A stretch of 64,000 nt of DNA from Colwellia echini (GTDB lineage Bacteria; Pseudomonadota; Gammaproteobacteria; Enterobacterales; Alteromonadaceae), in contig NZ_PJAI02000005.1 in NCBI RefSeq assembly GCF_002843355.2, positions 128,530-192,529 on the forward strand. The letters run 5' to 3'. Every line of letters begins with the position of its first letter. Within the stretch, counting starts at the first letter, position 1. The notes under the pieces were generated by a model, which worked only from the letters and a program-made list of their open reading frames with translations, had not been told where the DNA came from and searched no databases. The translations under genes and the position numbers were made by a program. Shown piece after piece: positions 1-9,001 of this stretch.

Positions 1-2
1 AA

Positions 3-554
3 GCTAATACTACTTATACCTTATCTGCTTGGGTAAAAGTGGGGGCTAATGGCCAAAGTGCCTATTTTGGTGTTAAAAACTACGGCGGTGCTGAAACATC
101 ACGTCGAGTTACATCTACTGGCTACACTCTACAAACCGTTACTTTTACAACCGGTTCATCTAACAACACTGCCCGTATTTATTTATGGAATGGTGATGCT
201 GGACAACGTGCTTATGTAGATGACGTGACTATAGCTGCTGAAGGTGGTACATCTAACCCGACTCCAAATCCGGATACAGGCTTAAATTGTAGTGCAAACT
301 GGGTACCGGTAAGCGGAATTGAGTTAAATAATTCGACTATTAGCATGCAAGTAGGGCAACAACTTAGTTTGGATTACAGTATTTACCCAAGCTGTGCGAC
401 ACAACAGAAAATCACGGTAAACTCAACAAACTGGAGTGTGGTAGCACCAAATAATAACGGCACTATTACCGCAAGAAGAACAGGTACTGTAACGGTTACT
501 ATTACTTCTAAAAGTGGCGACTATACCGACACAGTAACGGTGAATGTTCGTTAA
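3..554 (+). CDS. C-terminal part of a secreted CBM / Ig-like (Big_2) protein, truncated by the window start
   Basis: The reading frame is open to the first base of the window, so this is the 3' end of a larger gene. Residues from about 1 to 80 form a CBM4/9-like beta-sandwich ending in a typical AYVDDVTI strand. A proline/asparagine linker follows (TSNPTPNPDTG), and then a Big_2-like immunoglobulin domain (about 100-183) with the ISMQVGQQLSLDY and GTVTVTITS patterns. The CBM resembles the one near residues 935-1075 of the 1237-residue protein at 21.9-25.6 kb, and the Ig domain resembles that of the GH16 protein at 28.0 kb. That suggests the missing part is another polysaccharide-active enzyme on the + strand. 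The catalytic domain is not visible, so enzyme identity is unknown. A GTG at 39 is inside the domain and is not a credible start. Confidence 0.75.
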   Translation, partial: ANTTYTLSAWVKVGANGQSAYFGVKNYGGAETSRRVTSTGYTLQTVTFTTGSSNNTARIYLWNGDAGQRAYVDDVTIAAEGGTSNPTPNPDTGLNCSANWVPVSGIELNNSTISMQVGQQLSLDYSIYPSCATQQKITVNSTNWSVVAPNNNGTITARRTGTVTVTITSKSGDYTDTVTVNVR

Positions 555-629
555 ACACTAACAGTAACACTTTGTTATATCGACGTTAGTATTGATCATA
601 TTAATAATTGTTCGTTAGCGCCTAGGAAA

Positions 630-658
630 AGTTCGGGACATATATATCCCGAACTTTT
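630..658 (+). terminator. Intrinsic terminator after the CBM/Big_2 gene
   Basis: A perfect 8-bp stem GTTCGGGA / TCCCGAAC with an AT-rich loop is followed by TTTT. It lies about 75 bp after the stop codon on the same strand. Confidence 0.75.
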
Positions 659-720
659 AATTAAGGTACCAATGTCCCCGTTGCATTTATTTCTTGTAAA
701 CCTATTGTTAGGATGAGTAT

Positions 721-870
721 CTTATCTTCCACCCAACCTCGCCTGTGGTCAAAGTTTTGCCCCGGTATTTTTATCTTCAGCGCATACAAAAGAACGGCGA
801 ACACAACGATAAATACAATGATAATAAGGTGAGTCAGCCAAGCTATTAATTGCTATCTTTCGGTTGTCAT
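721..870 (-). pseudogene. N-terminal fragment of a RayT-type (REP-associated tyrosine) transposase
   Basis: The minus strand matches the first ~50 codons of the two intact transposases at 14.2 and 17.5 kb, including the FDHRRGWVEDK stretch. The sixth codon is TAG, and the frame is shifted by an indel soon after and later restored. The rest of the gene is missing. This is a third, dead copy in the window. Confidence 0.8.
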
Positions 871-874
871 GAAA

Positions 875-920
875 AAACCTCTCATCTAAAGCTTATTCAC
901 TAACTTTAGTTGAGAGGTTT
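875..920. repeat. REP-like palindrome next to the broken transposase
   Basis: Two 17-bp arms (beginning AAACCTCTC and ending GAGAGGTTT) pair at 16 of 17 positions. The same palindrome precedes the start codon of the intact transposase copy at 18461-18506 (arms less perfect), and its left arm alone survives at 15196. A hairpin directly upstream of a Y1 transposase gene is the expected arrangement for REP-associated tyrosine transposases. Confidence 0.65.
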
Positions 921-995
921 GTATTATTCACTGAATTAATACTGTCCCTATTAATTCAGTATTAATTCAGTGACAACAGCCCTAGAACATACGAT

Positions 996-3023
996 TTATT
1001 GTACTTTAAATTCCCCTACATAATCATCTAATCTACCTGCCGATGATTTCAGTTCATCACATGCAGAAACAGTTGCATGGGTTTGATTTGTCATTTCTGT
1101 TGTGTCTTCTTTTATTAAATGAATACGTTGATTAATACCTTCTGCTACGCTAGTTTGTTCTTCAGCAGCCGTGGCGATTTGAGTTGACATAGCAAGAATA
1201 TTATCAAACTCTTGCTTAATATCATTAAATGCATCCACACTTTCAATTGAAACATCAACAGCTTTTAGTCCTTGAATACGCAGATTTTCAGTACCCATTG
1301 CTGTTTTACGGGCTCCGTCTTGTAAAGTTTCAATTTGTTGATGTATTTGTTTGGTTGAGTCTTGAGTACGACTTGCTAAATCTCTTACTTCATCAGCAAC
1401 CACCGCAAACCCCCTGCCTTGCTCACCTGCTCGTGCTGCTTCAATAGCTGCATTTAACGCTAATAAGTTTGTTTGTTCAGCAATGCCCTGTATTACGCTT
1501 AATACACTGCCAATCACTTCTGTTTCTTTATTTAATGCTAATACGTGTTCTTGCGTTTTAACTAATTCACTGACTAGACCTTCCATAATTTCTTTACTTG
1601 TACTTGCGTTGTTTGCACTTTTGACAGAACTTTCATGTGCTTGAGATACTGCATCTGCAGTGTTTTGCGACAATTTGGCAACCTCATGTATTGTCGATGT
1701 CATTTGGCTGATAGCAACAGAAATGGAGTCTGTTGATTCATGTTGGCTGTTAGCTAATTCTTGGTTTTCTTGCATTGCATTCGTTACCGATGACGTTAAG
1801 ACATTCATTGAGTTAACTTCATTTTTAACACCTAACAATGTTTGGTTGAAGCTATTTTGTAACGTATTAAATGCAGCGGTAACTTCTGCTAGTTCATCTT
1901 TACCTTTAATTTCTAATTTGCGGCTAATATCTTTGCTTTTAGCAACGAGTGTTAGCTCCTTAACTAATATTTTTAAAGGGGTATTAATTGACTGAATAAT
2001 TAAGAACGAAACCGTCATTATGATTATTGCTAATAAAATAATAAGTAAGATATTATTGTTAATAGCCGTTTGGGCATTTGAATGAGCTTGTTGATTTTTT
2101 TCTTCAATTTCGTTTTCCACGTAAAGGATCACATCTCTTAATGTCGCCATGTTTCTTTTAGCTAATTCAAACCAATCCTCGGCAGTTAAATCATATTTTT
2201 TACCACCAGAATTTAAAAGCTTTTTACGTATTTGAGAAATTTGTTGTTGTGCTTCAGTATCTAGGTGCAGGCTATTTAATTTAGTTGATAATTTTTCGCT
2301 AGCATAGGCTTGAAAACGAGAAAGAGCATCTTGTACTTGGCGAAAGTCGGCTTTATTGTTGCCATGCGAAGTATAATCAATACTTTCTTGGCTAAAGGTT
2401 CTTAACTTGGTACTTAACTCAAAGGAATAAATAGAGTCTAATAACATTAAAGAGGCATAAGAGCCCATCAGCATACTTAGCTCTTGATCACTTGCGGCGG
2501 TACGAATAACACTGTTAATTATAGATAAAGCCTGACGGTTGAGGCCACCATAGTTATTGACCACCCAGCTTTTTGTATCATCCTGTAATTCATATCGATC
2601 AACATAGCCTCGAGTATATTCAATTTTCGAAAAACTATTGATAATACCGTCAATATTATCACTAATGCCATTAATCTCGTAAATAGCAGCCTTATTGTTG
2701 TTTATATGCTGAATAAAGTGGTTAACGACGTTATCAACAATAGTTCGTTGTTTTAGTAAATCTGATTGATATTTTTTCCCTTCGCTGCCCGTCGGTGTGC
2801 CACGTAAAAAACCATAGGTATAATCACGTTCCGTTTGAATACTTGTTAATAACTCACCAGTTTCTTTGGCTAAATTCATTGCCACAGTAAGTTTTTTTAA
2901 TTCATCCTTGTGTGCCGATAGCTCAATTAATTTTGACACCGAAAAACCAATTACGACAATCGTTGGTAATAAAACAAGTATTAATATACGCGTTCTAATT
3001 TTAATATTATTCAATATATTCAT
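996..3023 (-). CDS. Methyl-accepting chemotaxis protein with NIT-type sensor
   Basis: This 675-residue membrane chemoreceptor has an N-terminal transmembrane helix (about 10-30) and a helical periplasmic domain of the nitrate/nitrite-sensing (NIT) type with the characteristic [10 protein letters not shown] region. A second membrane helix lies at about 322-345, followed by HAMP and the cytoplasmic signalling hairpin. The hallmark tip sequence [19 protein letters not shown] is intact, so it should couple to CheA/CheW. The ligand is unknown. NIT domains are best known for nitrate/nitrite, but the family is broad. The upstream region holds a copy of the palindrome that precedes the carrageenan-type enzyme operons, so the receptor may be expressed together with them. 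That link is inference. Confidence 0.93.
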   Translation of the reverse strand: MNILNNIKIRTRILILVLLPTIVVIGFSVSKLIELSAHKDELKKLTVAMNLAKETGELLTSIQTERDYTYGFLRGTPTGSEGKKYQSDLLKQRTIVDNVVNHFIQHINNNKAAIYEINGISDNIDGIINSFSKIEYTRGYVDRYELQDDTKSWVVNNYGGLNRQALSIINSVIRTAASDQELSMLMGSYASLMLLDSIYSFELSTKLRTFSQESIDYTSHGNNKADFRQVQDALSRFQAYASEKLSTKLNSLHLDTEAQQQISQIRKKLLNSGGKKYDLTAEDWFELAKRNMATLRDVILYVENEIEEKNQQAHSNAQTAINNNILLIILLAIIIMTVSFLIIQSINTPLKILVKELTLVAKSKDISRKLEIKGKDELAEVTAAFNTLQNSFNQTLLGVKNEVNSMNVLTSSVTNAMQENQELANSQHESTDSISVAISQMTSTIHEVAKLSQNTADAVSQAHESSVKSANNASTSKEIMEGLVSELVKTQEHVLALNKETEVIGSVLSVIQGIAEQTNLLALNAAIEAARAGEQGRGFAVVADEVRDLASRTQDSTKQIHQQIETLQDGARKTAMGTENLRIQGLKAVDVSIESVDAFNDIKQEFDNILAMSTQIATAAEEQTSVAEGINQRIHLIKEDTTEMTNQTHATVSACDELKSSAGRLDDYVGEFKVQ

Positions 3024-3195
3024 TACTACTTTACCTCATGCGTTTTTCTATAAAATCACAAATCACTATAATTATTGTTTGGTAGAGCCGTGTTACCAGA
3101 AATAAAAGTCAACTTTCCGTTTAATCTAATTGTATTTTTAAGATCAGTTTTATTAGCAATAAATATAGATTTTTAATTTATTTATTATTACACTC

Positions 3196-3210
3196 AAACA
3201 TAGGATGTTT
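3196..3210. promoter_or_regulatory. Candidate PUL operator (AAACAT-N3-ATGTTT)
   Basis: Both 6-bp arms are perfect around the centre AGG. The site lies between the divergent chemoreceptor (173 bp from its start) and pilin (73 bp from its start) genes. The same palindrome occurs before the sulfatase, GH16, PhoD and GH82 units further right. Binding by the GntR-type regulator at 45.4 kb is inferred. Confidence 0.5.
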
Positions 3211-3282
3211 ATTTAAGTATCACCTTTTTCAAGGGCGGTCGCAATATGTGTTTTAAGAAAACTAAAATAGATTGGCATGTAG

Positions 3283-3807
3283 ATGAATCAAAATGAACAA
3301 GGTTTTACACTAATAGAGTTAGTCGTTGTCATTGTTATATTAGGTATTTTAGCTGTTACAGCGGTACCTAAATATATCGATATTAGCACTGATGCTAAAA
3401 TTGCCACGTTACAAGCAATGAAAGGTGCCTTATCTAGTGGCACCTCAATGGTTCATGCAAAAGCACTCATTGAAGGCAAAACCCAATCAACAAATTCTAT
3501 TGTTACTGGCGGCGACACTATTCAATTACATAGTGGGTATCCACTTGCTGATTGGAACCTAGCTGTTAGATATGTAATTGGATTAGACGATGTAACACCG
3601 CTCGGCTCAAACATTTGTGCTGAAGATTGGTGCGGTCGTGGTAACTCCAACACTATTCCAAGTAACGATGTTGTGGCCGTTTCTGGTGGTAAATTCGTTA
3701 AAGTAATCCCTTTTGGGTATACATGGGATGACGAATGCGGAGTGTATTATCTAAACAACTATGACGGATCAGAGCCTATTATTGGTATAGAAACTACAGG
3801 CTGTTAA
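3283..3807 (+). CDS. Type IV pilin-like protein (MSHA/GspG-like pseudopilin)
   Basis: The short leader MNQNEQG is followed by F-T-L-I-E-L and a hydrophobic helix, the class III signal cleaved and N-methylated by prepilin peptidase (cleavage between G7 and F8, Glu at +5). The 174-residue protein has a globular C-terminal domain with four cysteines that can form disulfides (ICAEDWC region and near the C-terminus). The overall layout resembles MSHA major/minor pilins. It stands alone: no assembly ATPase, platform protein or other minor pilins flank it, so it must use a machine encoded elsewhere or be an orphan. The AAACAT/ATGTTT palindrome 73 bp upstream hints at co-regulation with polysaccharide degradation. 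Confidence 0.85.
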   Translation: MNQNEQGFTLIELVVVIVILGILAVTAVPKYIDISTDAKIATLQAMKGALSSGTSMVHAKALIEGKTQSTNSIVTGGDTIQLHSGYPLADWNLAVRYVIGLDDVTPLGSNICAEDWCGRGNSNTIPSNDVVAVSGGKFVKVIPFGYTWDDECGVYYLNNYDGSEPIIGIETTGC

Positions 3808-4067
3808 TTTGACTTATACTAAATGTTAATAATTAGCGTTTTTTAAATAATAATTTTACTCTGTTAAATTTGCTCCCCCTCCTATGGATGTTTATATTGA
3901 TAATTGACATGGTAATCATAGTGTTCTGCACAAATAAATTCAGAAAACTTTTTTTCTTTGTTAATTGTTTTTTACATAGAGTGACTATGTCTCATCGTTA
4001 GTGCCGCGATAAAAATGTATTTGAAATAAACAAAGTTTAATCCTAAAAGATCAATACGCGCTAATTT

Positions 4068-4853
4068 TTAAGTGACTTTTGAATTATTACAATTAAATTC
4101 AATCTCATCATGCGCTTTTTGTAGTGCCTTAACCACTTCTGGTGTTTCTGATTCTGATATCCAACCAGAGAGCGCGATAGCCGAATTAACTGGGTTACCT
4201 AAAGGTATAGCAATGGTATGTGTGGTTTTGTCAGCAGCTTGAGGATTATCACTTTCAACTTCGACTCGTGCATAACCAAGTTTACGAATTTCAGCTAACT
4301 TCGTTAATAATGACTCAACCCCTTGAGGAAAGTTAGGTATTTCTCTGCCTTCATAGGCTGAGCGAACCGATGCTTCGCTGGTGATTGCAAGTAGCACTAA
4401 GCCAATACCACTGGTTGTTGCATCTCGTAATCCTATTCTGCCAATGCCTTCACTAGAATTCATACCTGGTCTTGCATGATATAAAAAAGACACGGAGTCA
4501 TACCAAAGTACCCCAAGAGCAACTGTCCGGCCATAAAAAGCTAACTTTTCTAATGGCGCGAGTGAATTACGTAATAAACCTGAAGCATACAAACTTTGCG
4601 TAGCGAGTACGTGCATGCCAGGGCCGGGTTCATATTTACGATTTGATGTTTGCTGAGTAATACCAATTGAAGCAAGCGTTTTTAATATGCGATTTGCGCG
4701 TGTTGCTTCTAAGCCGAGTATCTTCGATATTTCACTACCACCAATAGGTTTTCCAGCGGTTGCTAATGCTTGTAACACAGCAATACTATCGATAATACTT
4801 TGATTTGCTTGAGCGCCTGATTTTGAATTAATCACGATATTGAATTTATTCAT
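4068..4853 (-). CDS. IclR-family transcriptional regulator
   Basis: This 261-residue protein has an N-terminal winged helix-turn-helix (about 20-80, with GGSEISKILGLEATRANRIL as the recognition region) and a GAF-like IclR effector domain (about 90-250). IclR proteins commonly control catabolic genes for sugar acids and aromatics, and bind small metabolites in the C-terminal domain. It lies directly downstream of, and on the same strand as, the KDG-type aldolase gene, at the edge of the monosaccharide catabolism module. It is therefore the obvious local regulator of that module. A half-site (AATTGCTATT) of the palindrome found at 7115-7135 lies about 55 bp upstream of its start, suggesting autoregulation. 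Confidence 0.9.
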   Translation of the reverse strand: MNKFNIVINSKSGAQANQSIIDSIAVLQALATAGKPIGGSEISKILGLEATRANRILKTLASIGITQQTSNRKYEPGPGMHVLATQSLYASGLLRNSLAPLEKLAFYGRTVALGVLWYDSVSFLYHARPGMNSSEGIGRIGLRDATTSGIGLVLLAITSEASVRSAYEGREIPNFPQGVESLLTKLAEIRKLGYARVEVESDNPQAADKTTHTIAIPLGNPVNSAIALSGWISESETPEVVKALQKAHDEIEFNCNNSKVT

Positions 4854-4943
4854 TAGGTTTACCAGAGGATGATATAGAAACTGAGATTATTTTCTATATA
4901 TATTTTCAAATTGCTATTCAAACAGGGTAATAATGCACACAAA

Positions 4944-4985
4944 ACCGCTCGGTTTAAGTTTTCACACAATAATTAACCCGAGCGG
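4944..4985 (-). terminator. Terminator-like hairpin after the aldolase gene
   Basis: The arms CCGCTCGG and CCGAGCGG are separated by a large AT-rich loop and followed on the minus strand by TTTTG. It lies between the aldolase stop and the IclR start. Confidence 0.5.
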
Positions 4986-5006
4986 AGCAGAGACAACCTG
5001 TATTAA

Positions 5007-5921
5007 TTAATTGATCTTCGGCATGTAGTTTTCAACTAATTGCCATAACTTATTGAGTTCTTCAATATTCTTACTATCCATTACCGGGCCAGGAACTCTA
5101 ACGGTAGTACTCGCGATGATATTACGTTGAAATAACACCTGCTTGGTCAGGCTACAACGATATACCGCTTGCATGTTTAAAATAGGTAACATTTTGGTAT
5201 AAGCGTCAAAAGCAGTGTCAATGTCATTATTTTTATGAGCATCAACTAACGCCTTATGCATTTCAGTTAATTCGCAAGCAGGTAACGTTCCTAGTGCATT
5301 ACGTTCTAATTCATCGATAATATAACGGCCACCAGCACCACCAAAAACACCTTTTAGATGAGCTGGTGCATGCTTCAATAATTGCTCAATACGCTGACCA
5401 CATGGCATGGTTTCTTCTTTGATATAATGAATTTGTGGCACTTGTTCGGTAATACGGATCACTTGTTCAATGGGTAATCCTGCCCCCATTGGAGGTGGCG
5501 CATTTTGGAGCATAATAGGTATCTGAGCTTGTTCTGATAATGTTTTGTAAAAATTGATCATGGCTGATTCATCATTAGCATATTTTAACGGTGCCATCAC
5601 CATGGCACACGTTGCACCACTTTTAGCCCCAGCAACTGAATATTCAATCGCTTCTTCAGGTGTTAACGCGCTTGCACCAACAACAAAAGGGACTTTTCCT
5701 TTTGCTAAGTTACCGACTATTTCGGTTGTTTTTAACCGCTCTTCTTTTGATAATTGTGCATATTCACTGGCTAAACCAGGAAATACAATACCATCTACTT
5801 TACATCCTAGAATATAATTAATCACATTTTCAAAACTAACATAATCAATTTCTTTGTTAGGGTGAAATGGGGTTGGCACTACTGGGAAAGTACCAGTAAG
5901 TGTGTTATCAGAATTATTCAT
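5007..5921 (-). CDS. DHDPS/KDG-aldolase family protein (2-keto-3-deoxy-sugar-acid aldolase)
   Basis: This 304-residue class I aldolase has the DapA/NanA (beta/alpha)8-barrel fold. The Schiff-base lysine is K168 in HYIKEET. The usual GTTGE-type substrate loop reads GLASEY, which argues against true dihydrodipicolinate synthase. Next to a symporter, lactonase, SDR dehydrogenase and enolase-superfamily enzyme, the most likely reaction is cleavage of 2-keto-3-deoxygalactonate (or -gluconate) into pyruvate and glyceraldehyde. It is expected in the cytoplasm. It lies 80 bp downstream of the GH16 gene on the same strand and could be co-transcribed with it. An alternative dehydratase role (5-keto-4-deoxyglucarate type) cannot be excluded from sequence alone. 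Confidence 0.85.
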   Translation of the reverse strand: MNNSDNTLTGTFPVVPTPFHPNKEIDYVSFENVINYILGCKVDGIVFPGLASEYAQLSKEERLKTTEIVGNLAKGKVPFVVGASALTPEEAIEYSVAGAKSGATCAMVMAPLKYANDESAMINFYKTLSEQAQIPIMLQNAPPPMGAGLPIEQVIRITEQVPQIHYIKEETMPCGQRIEQLLKHAPAHLKGVFGGAGGRYIIDELERNALGTLPACELTEMHKALVDAHKNNDIDTAFDAYTKMLPILNMQAVYRCSLTKQVLFQRNIIASTTVRVPGPVMDSKNIEELNKLWQLVENYMPKIN

Positions 5922-6001
5922 ATGTTAATAGTTCACTTGTTTTTAATCGGTATTAATAAAATTTATTTAGTTTTAGCCCTAGGTTAGGCTATATCGTGTT
6001 T

Positions 6002-6910
6002 TTATTGCTTTTTATAAAAGCGTACATAATCTACTTGCATTTGTTCTGGCAATTGAGTGTCATCAACCGCTTTGGTATTACCTAAAAAAGTACCTAAGCC
6101 AGTTAGCCAAATGCTGACATCATTGTGTTTATATTGCTCGGCTGAAAAGGCGGTTTCTTTCATGAGTTTGCCATCAAAAAAGTAACGTAACGTTGTTTCG
6201 GTAAATTCCATACCATAAACATGAAATTCGTCAAGTCGTGTATCATCGGTAAAGCGTACTTGTTTGGTGCCAACTTTATTCTGCGTTTTACCAGGATCCT
6301 CGGTACCAGGTTTTGGGCGCCATTGATGCGCGTCAATTTGATAATGTTGGTTGTCAATCGAGTCGTTTTCAAAAGGGTCTAATTCAATTTGGCTATAAGC
6401 AGGATCGCCGGCTTTAATGCCATCACGCATCATCCAGAACGAACTATGCCAGCCCGCGCCTGAAGGTGTTTTTAATCTTGCTTCATAATAGCCATAGCGC
6501 ATTTCTTTGTTTGAAATAAGGCCACCAGCCGTATATTGAACAACACCTGCTGGTGTATCACCTTCATTTTGTCCAGGTTGTAGCCATTTATTATCAGGAC
6601 AAGCAACGGTTTCTTTTTTTAAATGGATAGAAAGCACACCGTTGCCGACACTGGTGTTTTCTTTTTGTTGCTTACTCCAATGTTTACAGTCTAAGCGGTA
6701 ATGCCATCGGTCTTCATCAACATTATTGCCTGAAAATTCATCAGACCATGCCAGCTTATAATCGCTAACTTGTGTCCCATTAAAAGGTTGAACGTTAAGG
6801 TCACTTGCATTATCTATGTCATTGGATATGGAACTGCAGGAGATTAAACCACACGATGCTAAAGATAATGCACCTGATAAATAAAGAGGTTTTAAGGAGG
6901 TCTTTGTCAT
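6002..6910 (-). CDS. GH16 endo-galactanase lipoprotein (agarase/porphyranase/carrageenase type)
   Basis: This 302-residue protein has a lipoprotein signal peptide (several Cys in LASCGLISCSS; the second fits a lipobox). The GH16 jelly roll covers essentially the rest. The catalytic ExDxxE motif is E176-L-D178-P-F-E181, with nucleophile and acid/base glutamates present. Conserved strands include YGYYEARLKTP, WHSSFWMM and the C-terminal QVDYVRFYKK. Within GH16 this fits enzymes acting on red-algal galactans, but the exact specificity cannot be read. It has no extra CBM, unlike the other large PUL enzymes, and is probably anchored to the outer membrane. It is divergent from the symporter operon, with the candidate IclR operator between them. 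Confidence 0.88.
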   Translation of the reverse strand: MTKTSLKPLYLSGALSLASCGLISCSSISNDIDNASDLNVQPFNGTQVSDYKLAWSDEFSGNNVDEDRWHYRLDCKHWSKQQKENTSVGNGVLSIHLKKETVACPDNKWLQPGQNEGDTPAGVVQYTAGGLISNKEMRYGYYEARLKTPSGAGWHSSFWMMRDGIKAGDPAYSQIELDPFENDSIDNQHYQIDAHQWRPKPGTEDPGKTQNKVGTKQVRFTDDTRLDEFHVYGMEFTETTLRYFFDGKLMKETAFSAEQYKHNDVSIWLTGLGTFLGNTKAVDDTQLPEQMQVDYVRFYKKQ

Positions 6911-7114
6911 TTCATTACTCAGTTTATTAAAAATTAGAAAAAGGATATGATTAAAATAACACTTAATATCTATAATAGCAATCCATAAACCTGTAGCCTT
7001 ATCTTGACTCTATTTTTCATAAGAAGCGAAATGCTCAAAAACCCACTACAACATGCCACAACCGCAAATTATAAAAATATATTTATAGGTTGCTATTAAA
7101 GTTATGATTATTTA

Positions 7115-7135
7115 ATATTGCTTTAATAGCAATAT
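7115..7135. promoter_or_regulatory. Candidate operator of the IclR regulator
   Basis: This is a perfect inverted repeat ATATTGCT-N5-AGCAATAT in the 414-bp region between divergent GH16 and symporter genes. Related half-sites lie nearby (GGTTGCTATT near 7088, ATAGCAAT near 6973) and upstream of the IclR gene itself (AATTGCTATT near 4910). Assignment to the IclR protein is inference from position. Confidence 0.5.
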
Positions 7136-7324
7136 CATCTGATTTGAAAATTATTTCGAATGAGCTGGCGTTATCGTGGGTTTATGGCATATATATTAAC
7201 TAACTGCATATATTTTAATATGATGAAATACATAGATTTTTCATTCTATTATTCCTAGTTAGATTTAATAATGCTTTTGTTCGTTGTGATTGATAAGTAG
7301 TTAACAATATAGGTTTTAAAAAAT

Positions 7325-9001
7325 ATGAGCTTTCTCGATTATTCGATAGCAATAGCATTTTCCATGATTGTATTTGCCTTAGGGCTTTCATTTTCTAAAA
7401 GTGGCGGTAATGTAAAATCATTTTTTGCCGCGGGTGGAAGCGTGCCTTGGTGGATCTCTGGCCTATCGCTTTTTATGAGTTTTTTCTCTGTTGGTACGTT
7501 TGTTGTGTGGGGCTCTATTGCCTATAACAGTGGTTTTGTTGCCGTCGTTATTCAAACAACTATGAGCATTGCCGGTTTTATTGTTGGGTTTTATATTGCA
7601 CCCAAATGGAATAAAACGCGGGCATTAACTGCCGCTGAATTTATTGCGGATCGCTTAGGTGTTAAAACACAAAACTTTTATACCTTTATATTTTTATTGA
7701 TTTCTATTTTTGGTAGCGGTGCATTTTTATATCCGGTTGGAAAAATGCTTGAAGTTACCGCTGGAGTACCTTTAGAACTGGCTATTTGTGTGTTGGGATT
7801 ACTGATTATTCTTTATACCGCGGCTGGTGGTTTATGGGCAGTATTGATCACTGACGTTTTACAATTTGTTGTATTAACCGCAGCTGTATTGATAGTGGTA
7901 CCGCTGGTATTTTTTGAAGTAGGCGGCGTTAGCCACTTTATTAATGCCGCACCAGAAAACTTTTTTGCCTTGAGTAATGACGAATACGACTGTTTTTTTA
8001 TGGTCGCGTTTGGTTTTTATAATATGGTATTTATTGGTGGTAGTTGGGCATATGTTCAGCGCTACACCAGTGTTTCAACCCCTAAAGATGCTAAAAAAGT
8101 GGGTCTATTATTTGGTAGCCTTTACCTCATCGCGCCGTTGATTTGGATGTTACCACCGATGCTTTATCGTGTGATTAATCCAGATCTTGCCAGTACAGAC
8201 GCAGAAGGCGCGTATATGATGGTGAGCCAATTAGTAGTACCAGATGGTTTCATGGGATTAATTCTGGCTGCAATGGTTTTTGCTACTGCTAGCTCAGTAA
8301 ATACTACGCTTAATATTGCGGCGGGTGTTTTCACTAACGATGTTTATAAAGTGTATCGAAAAAATATTACTAATAAAGAAACCATGCGGGTTGCTCGCAT
8401 TATTACGGTGATATTTGGCTTGGTGACTATTTGGGTTGCGCTATCGGTAAAAAGCCTTGGGGGAATTGTTGAGGTTGTCTTTAGTTTATCGGCTATCACT
8501 GGCGCCGCTTTATTTTTACCACCGTTGTGGGCCATGTTTTCTAAAGTACAAACCGGTAAAACCGTTATGGTAGCAACACTGGTTAGTTTGCTAATTAATG
8601 CCTTTTTTAAATTTTTAGCGCCAACATGGCTAGATTTTTCATTGGGACGTTCGCCAGAAATGTTAGTCGGTGTGCTAGTACCGGTTGTGTTGTTATTGAT
8701 ATTTGAATTAGTGGGCAGATATTCAGGTACGGTTAGTGGTGAATATACCCTTTATCAAAAATTATGGCGTAATAAACATCAAGATGCGACAGAGGAAGAA
8801 GTTGCGGATGGCGCGACAGCCAATAGTTTTGCACGAAAAATTTTAGCAACGGGTGTTATTGCCATTGGTTTGTTGCTTTTAGGTTTGGGGTTGTGGGCTG
8901 ATAAAGGCACAGGGATCATTTGTACTATTGCAGTTATTACGCTTGGCTGTGCAACTATTGTTTACCCGCGGAAAAACGCACTTGCAAGGGATCATTCATA
9001 A
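7325..9001 (+). CDS. Sodium:solute symporter (SSS/SLC5 family)
   Basis: This 558-residue integral inner-membrane protein has about 13-14 hydrophobic helices. It shows the SSS signature-like stretch AAGGLWAVLITDVLQ, and an early GLSLFMSFFSVGTFV segment lining the sodium site. SSS carriers import sugars, sugar acids and other small solutes with sodium. It is the first gene of a + strand run with lactonase, dehydrogenase, sulfatase and cycloisomerase. This makes a galactose/anhydrogalactose or short neocarrabiose-type product the likely cargo. Its stop overlaps the next start (TAATG), so it is translationally coupled to the lactonase gene. Confidence 0.92.
   Translation: MSFLDYSIAIAFSMIVFALGLSFSKSGGNVKSFFAAGGSVPWWISGLSLFMSFFSVGTFVVWGSIAYNSGFVAVVIQTTMSIAGFIVGFYIAPKWNKTRALTAAEFIADRLGVKTQNFYTFIFLLISIFGSGAFLYPVGKMLEVTAGVPLELAICVLGLLIILYTAAGGLWAVLITDVLQFVVLTAAVLIVVPLVFFEVGGVSHFINAAPENFFALSNDEYDCFFMVAFGFYNMVFIGGSWAYVQRYTSVSTPKDAKKVGLLFGSLYLIAPLIWMLPPMLYRVINPDLASTDAEGAYMMVSQLVVPDGFMGLILAAMVFATASSVNTTLNIAAGVFTNDVYKVYRKNITNKETMRVARIITVIFGLVTIWVALSVKSLGGIVEVVFSLSAITGAALFLPPLWAMFSKVQTGKTVMVATLVSLLINAFFKFLAPTWLDFSLGRSPEMLVGVLVPVVLLLIFELVGRYSGTVSGEYTLYQKLWRNKHQDATEEEVADGATANSFARKILATGVIAIGLLLLGLGLWADKGTGIICTIAVITLGCATIVYPRKNALARDHS

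Noticed and set aside
5007-5921. Calling the aldolase dihydrodipicolinate synthase (dapA)
   Set aside because: The GTTGE motif is replaced by GLASEY, and the context is sugar-acid catabolism.
8920-9000. Upstream extension of the lactonase frame
   Set aside because: It lies entirely inside the symporter gene; the ATG at 9001 gives the normal family length.
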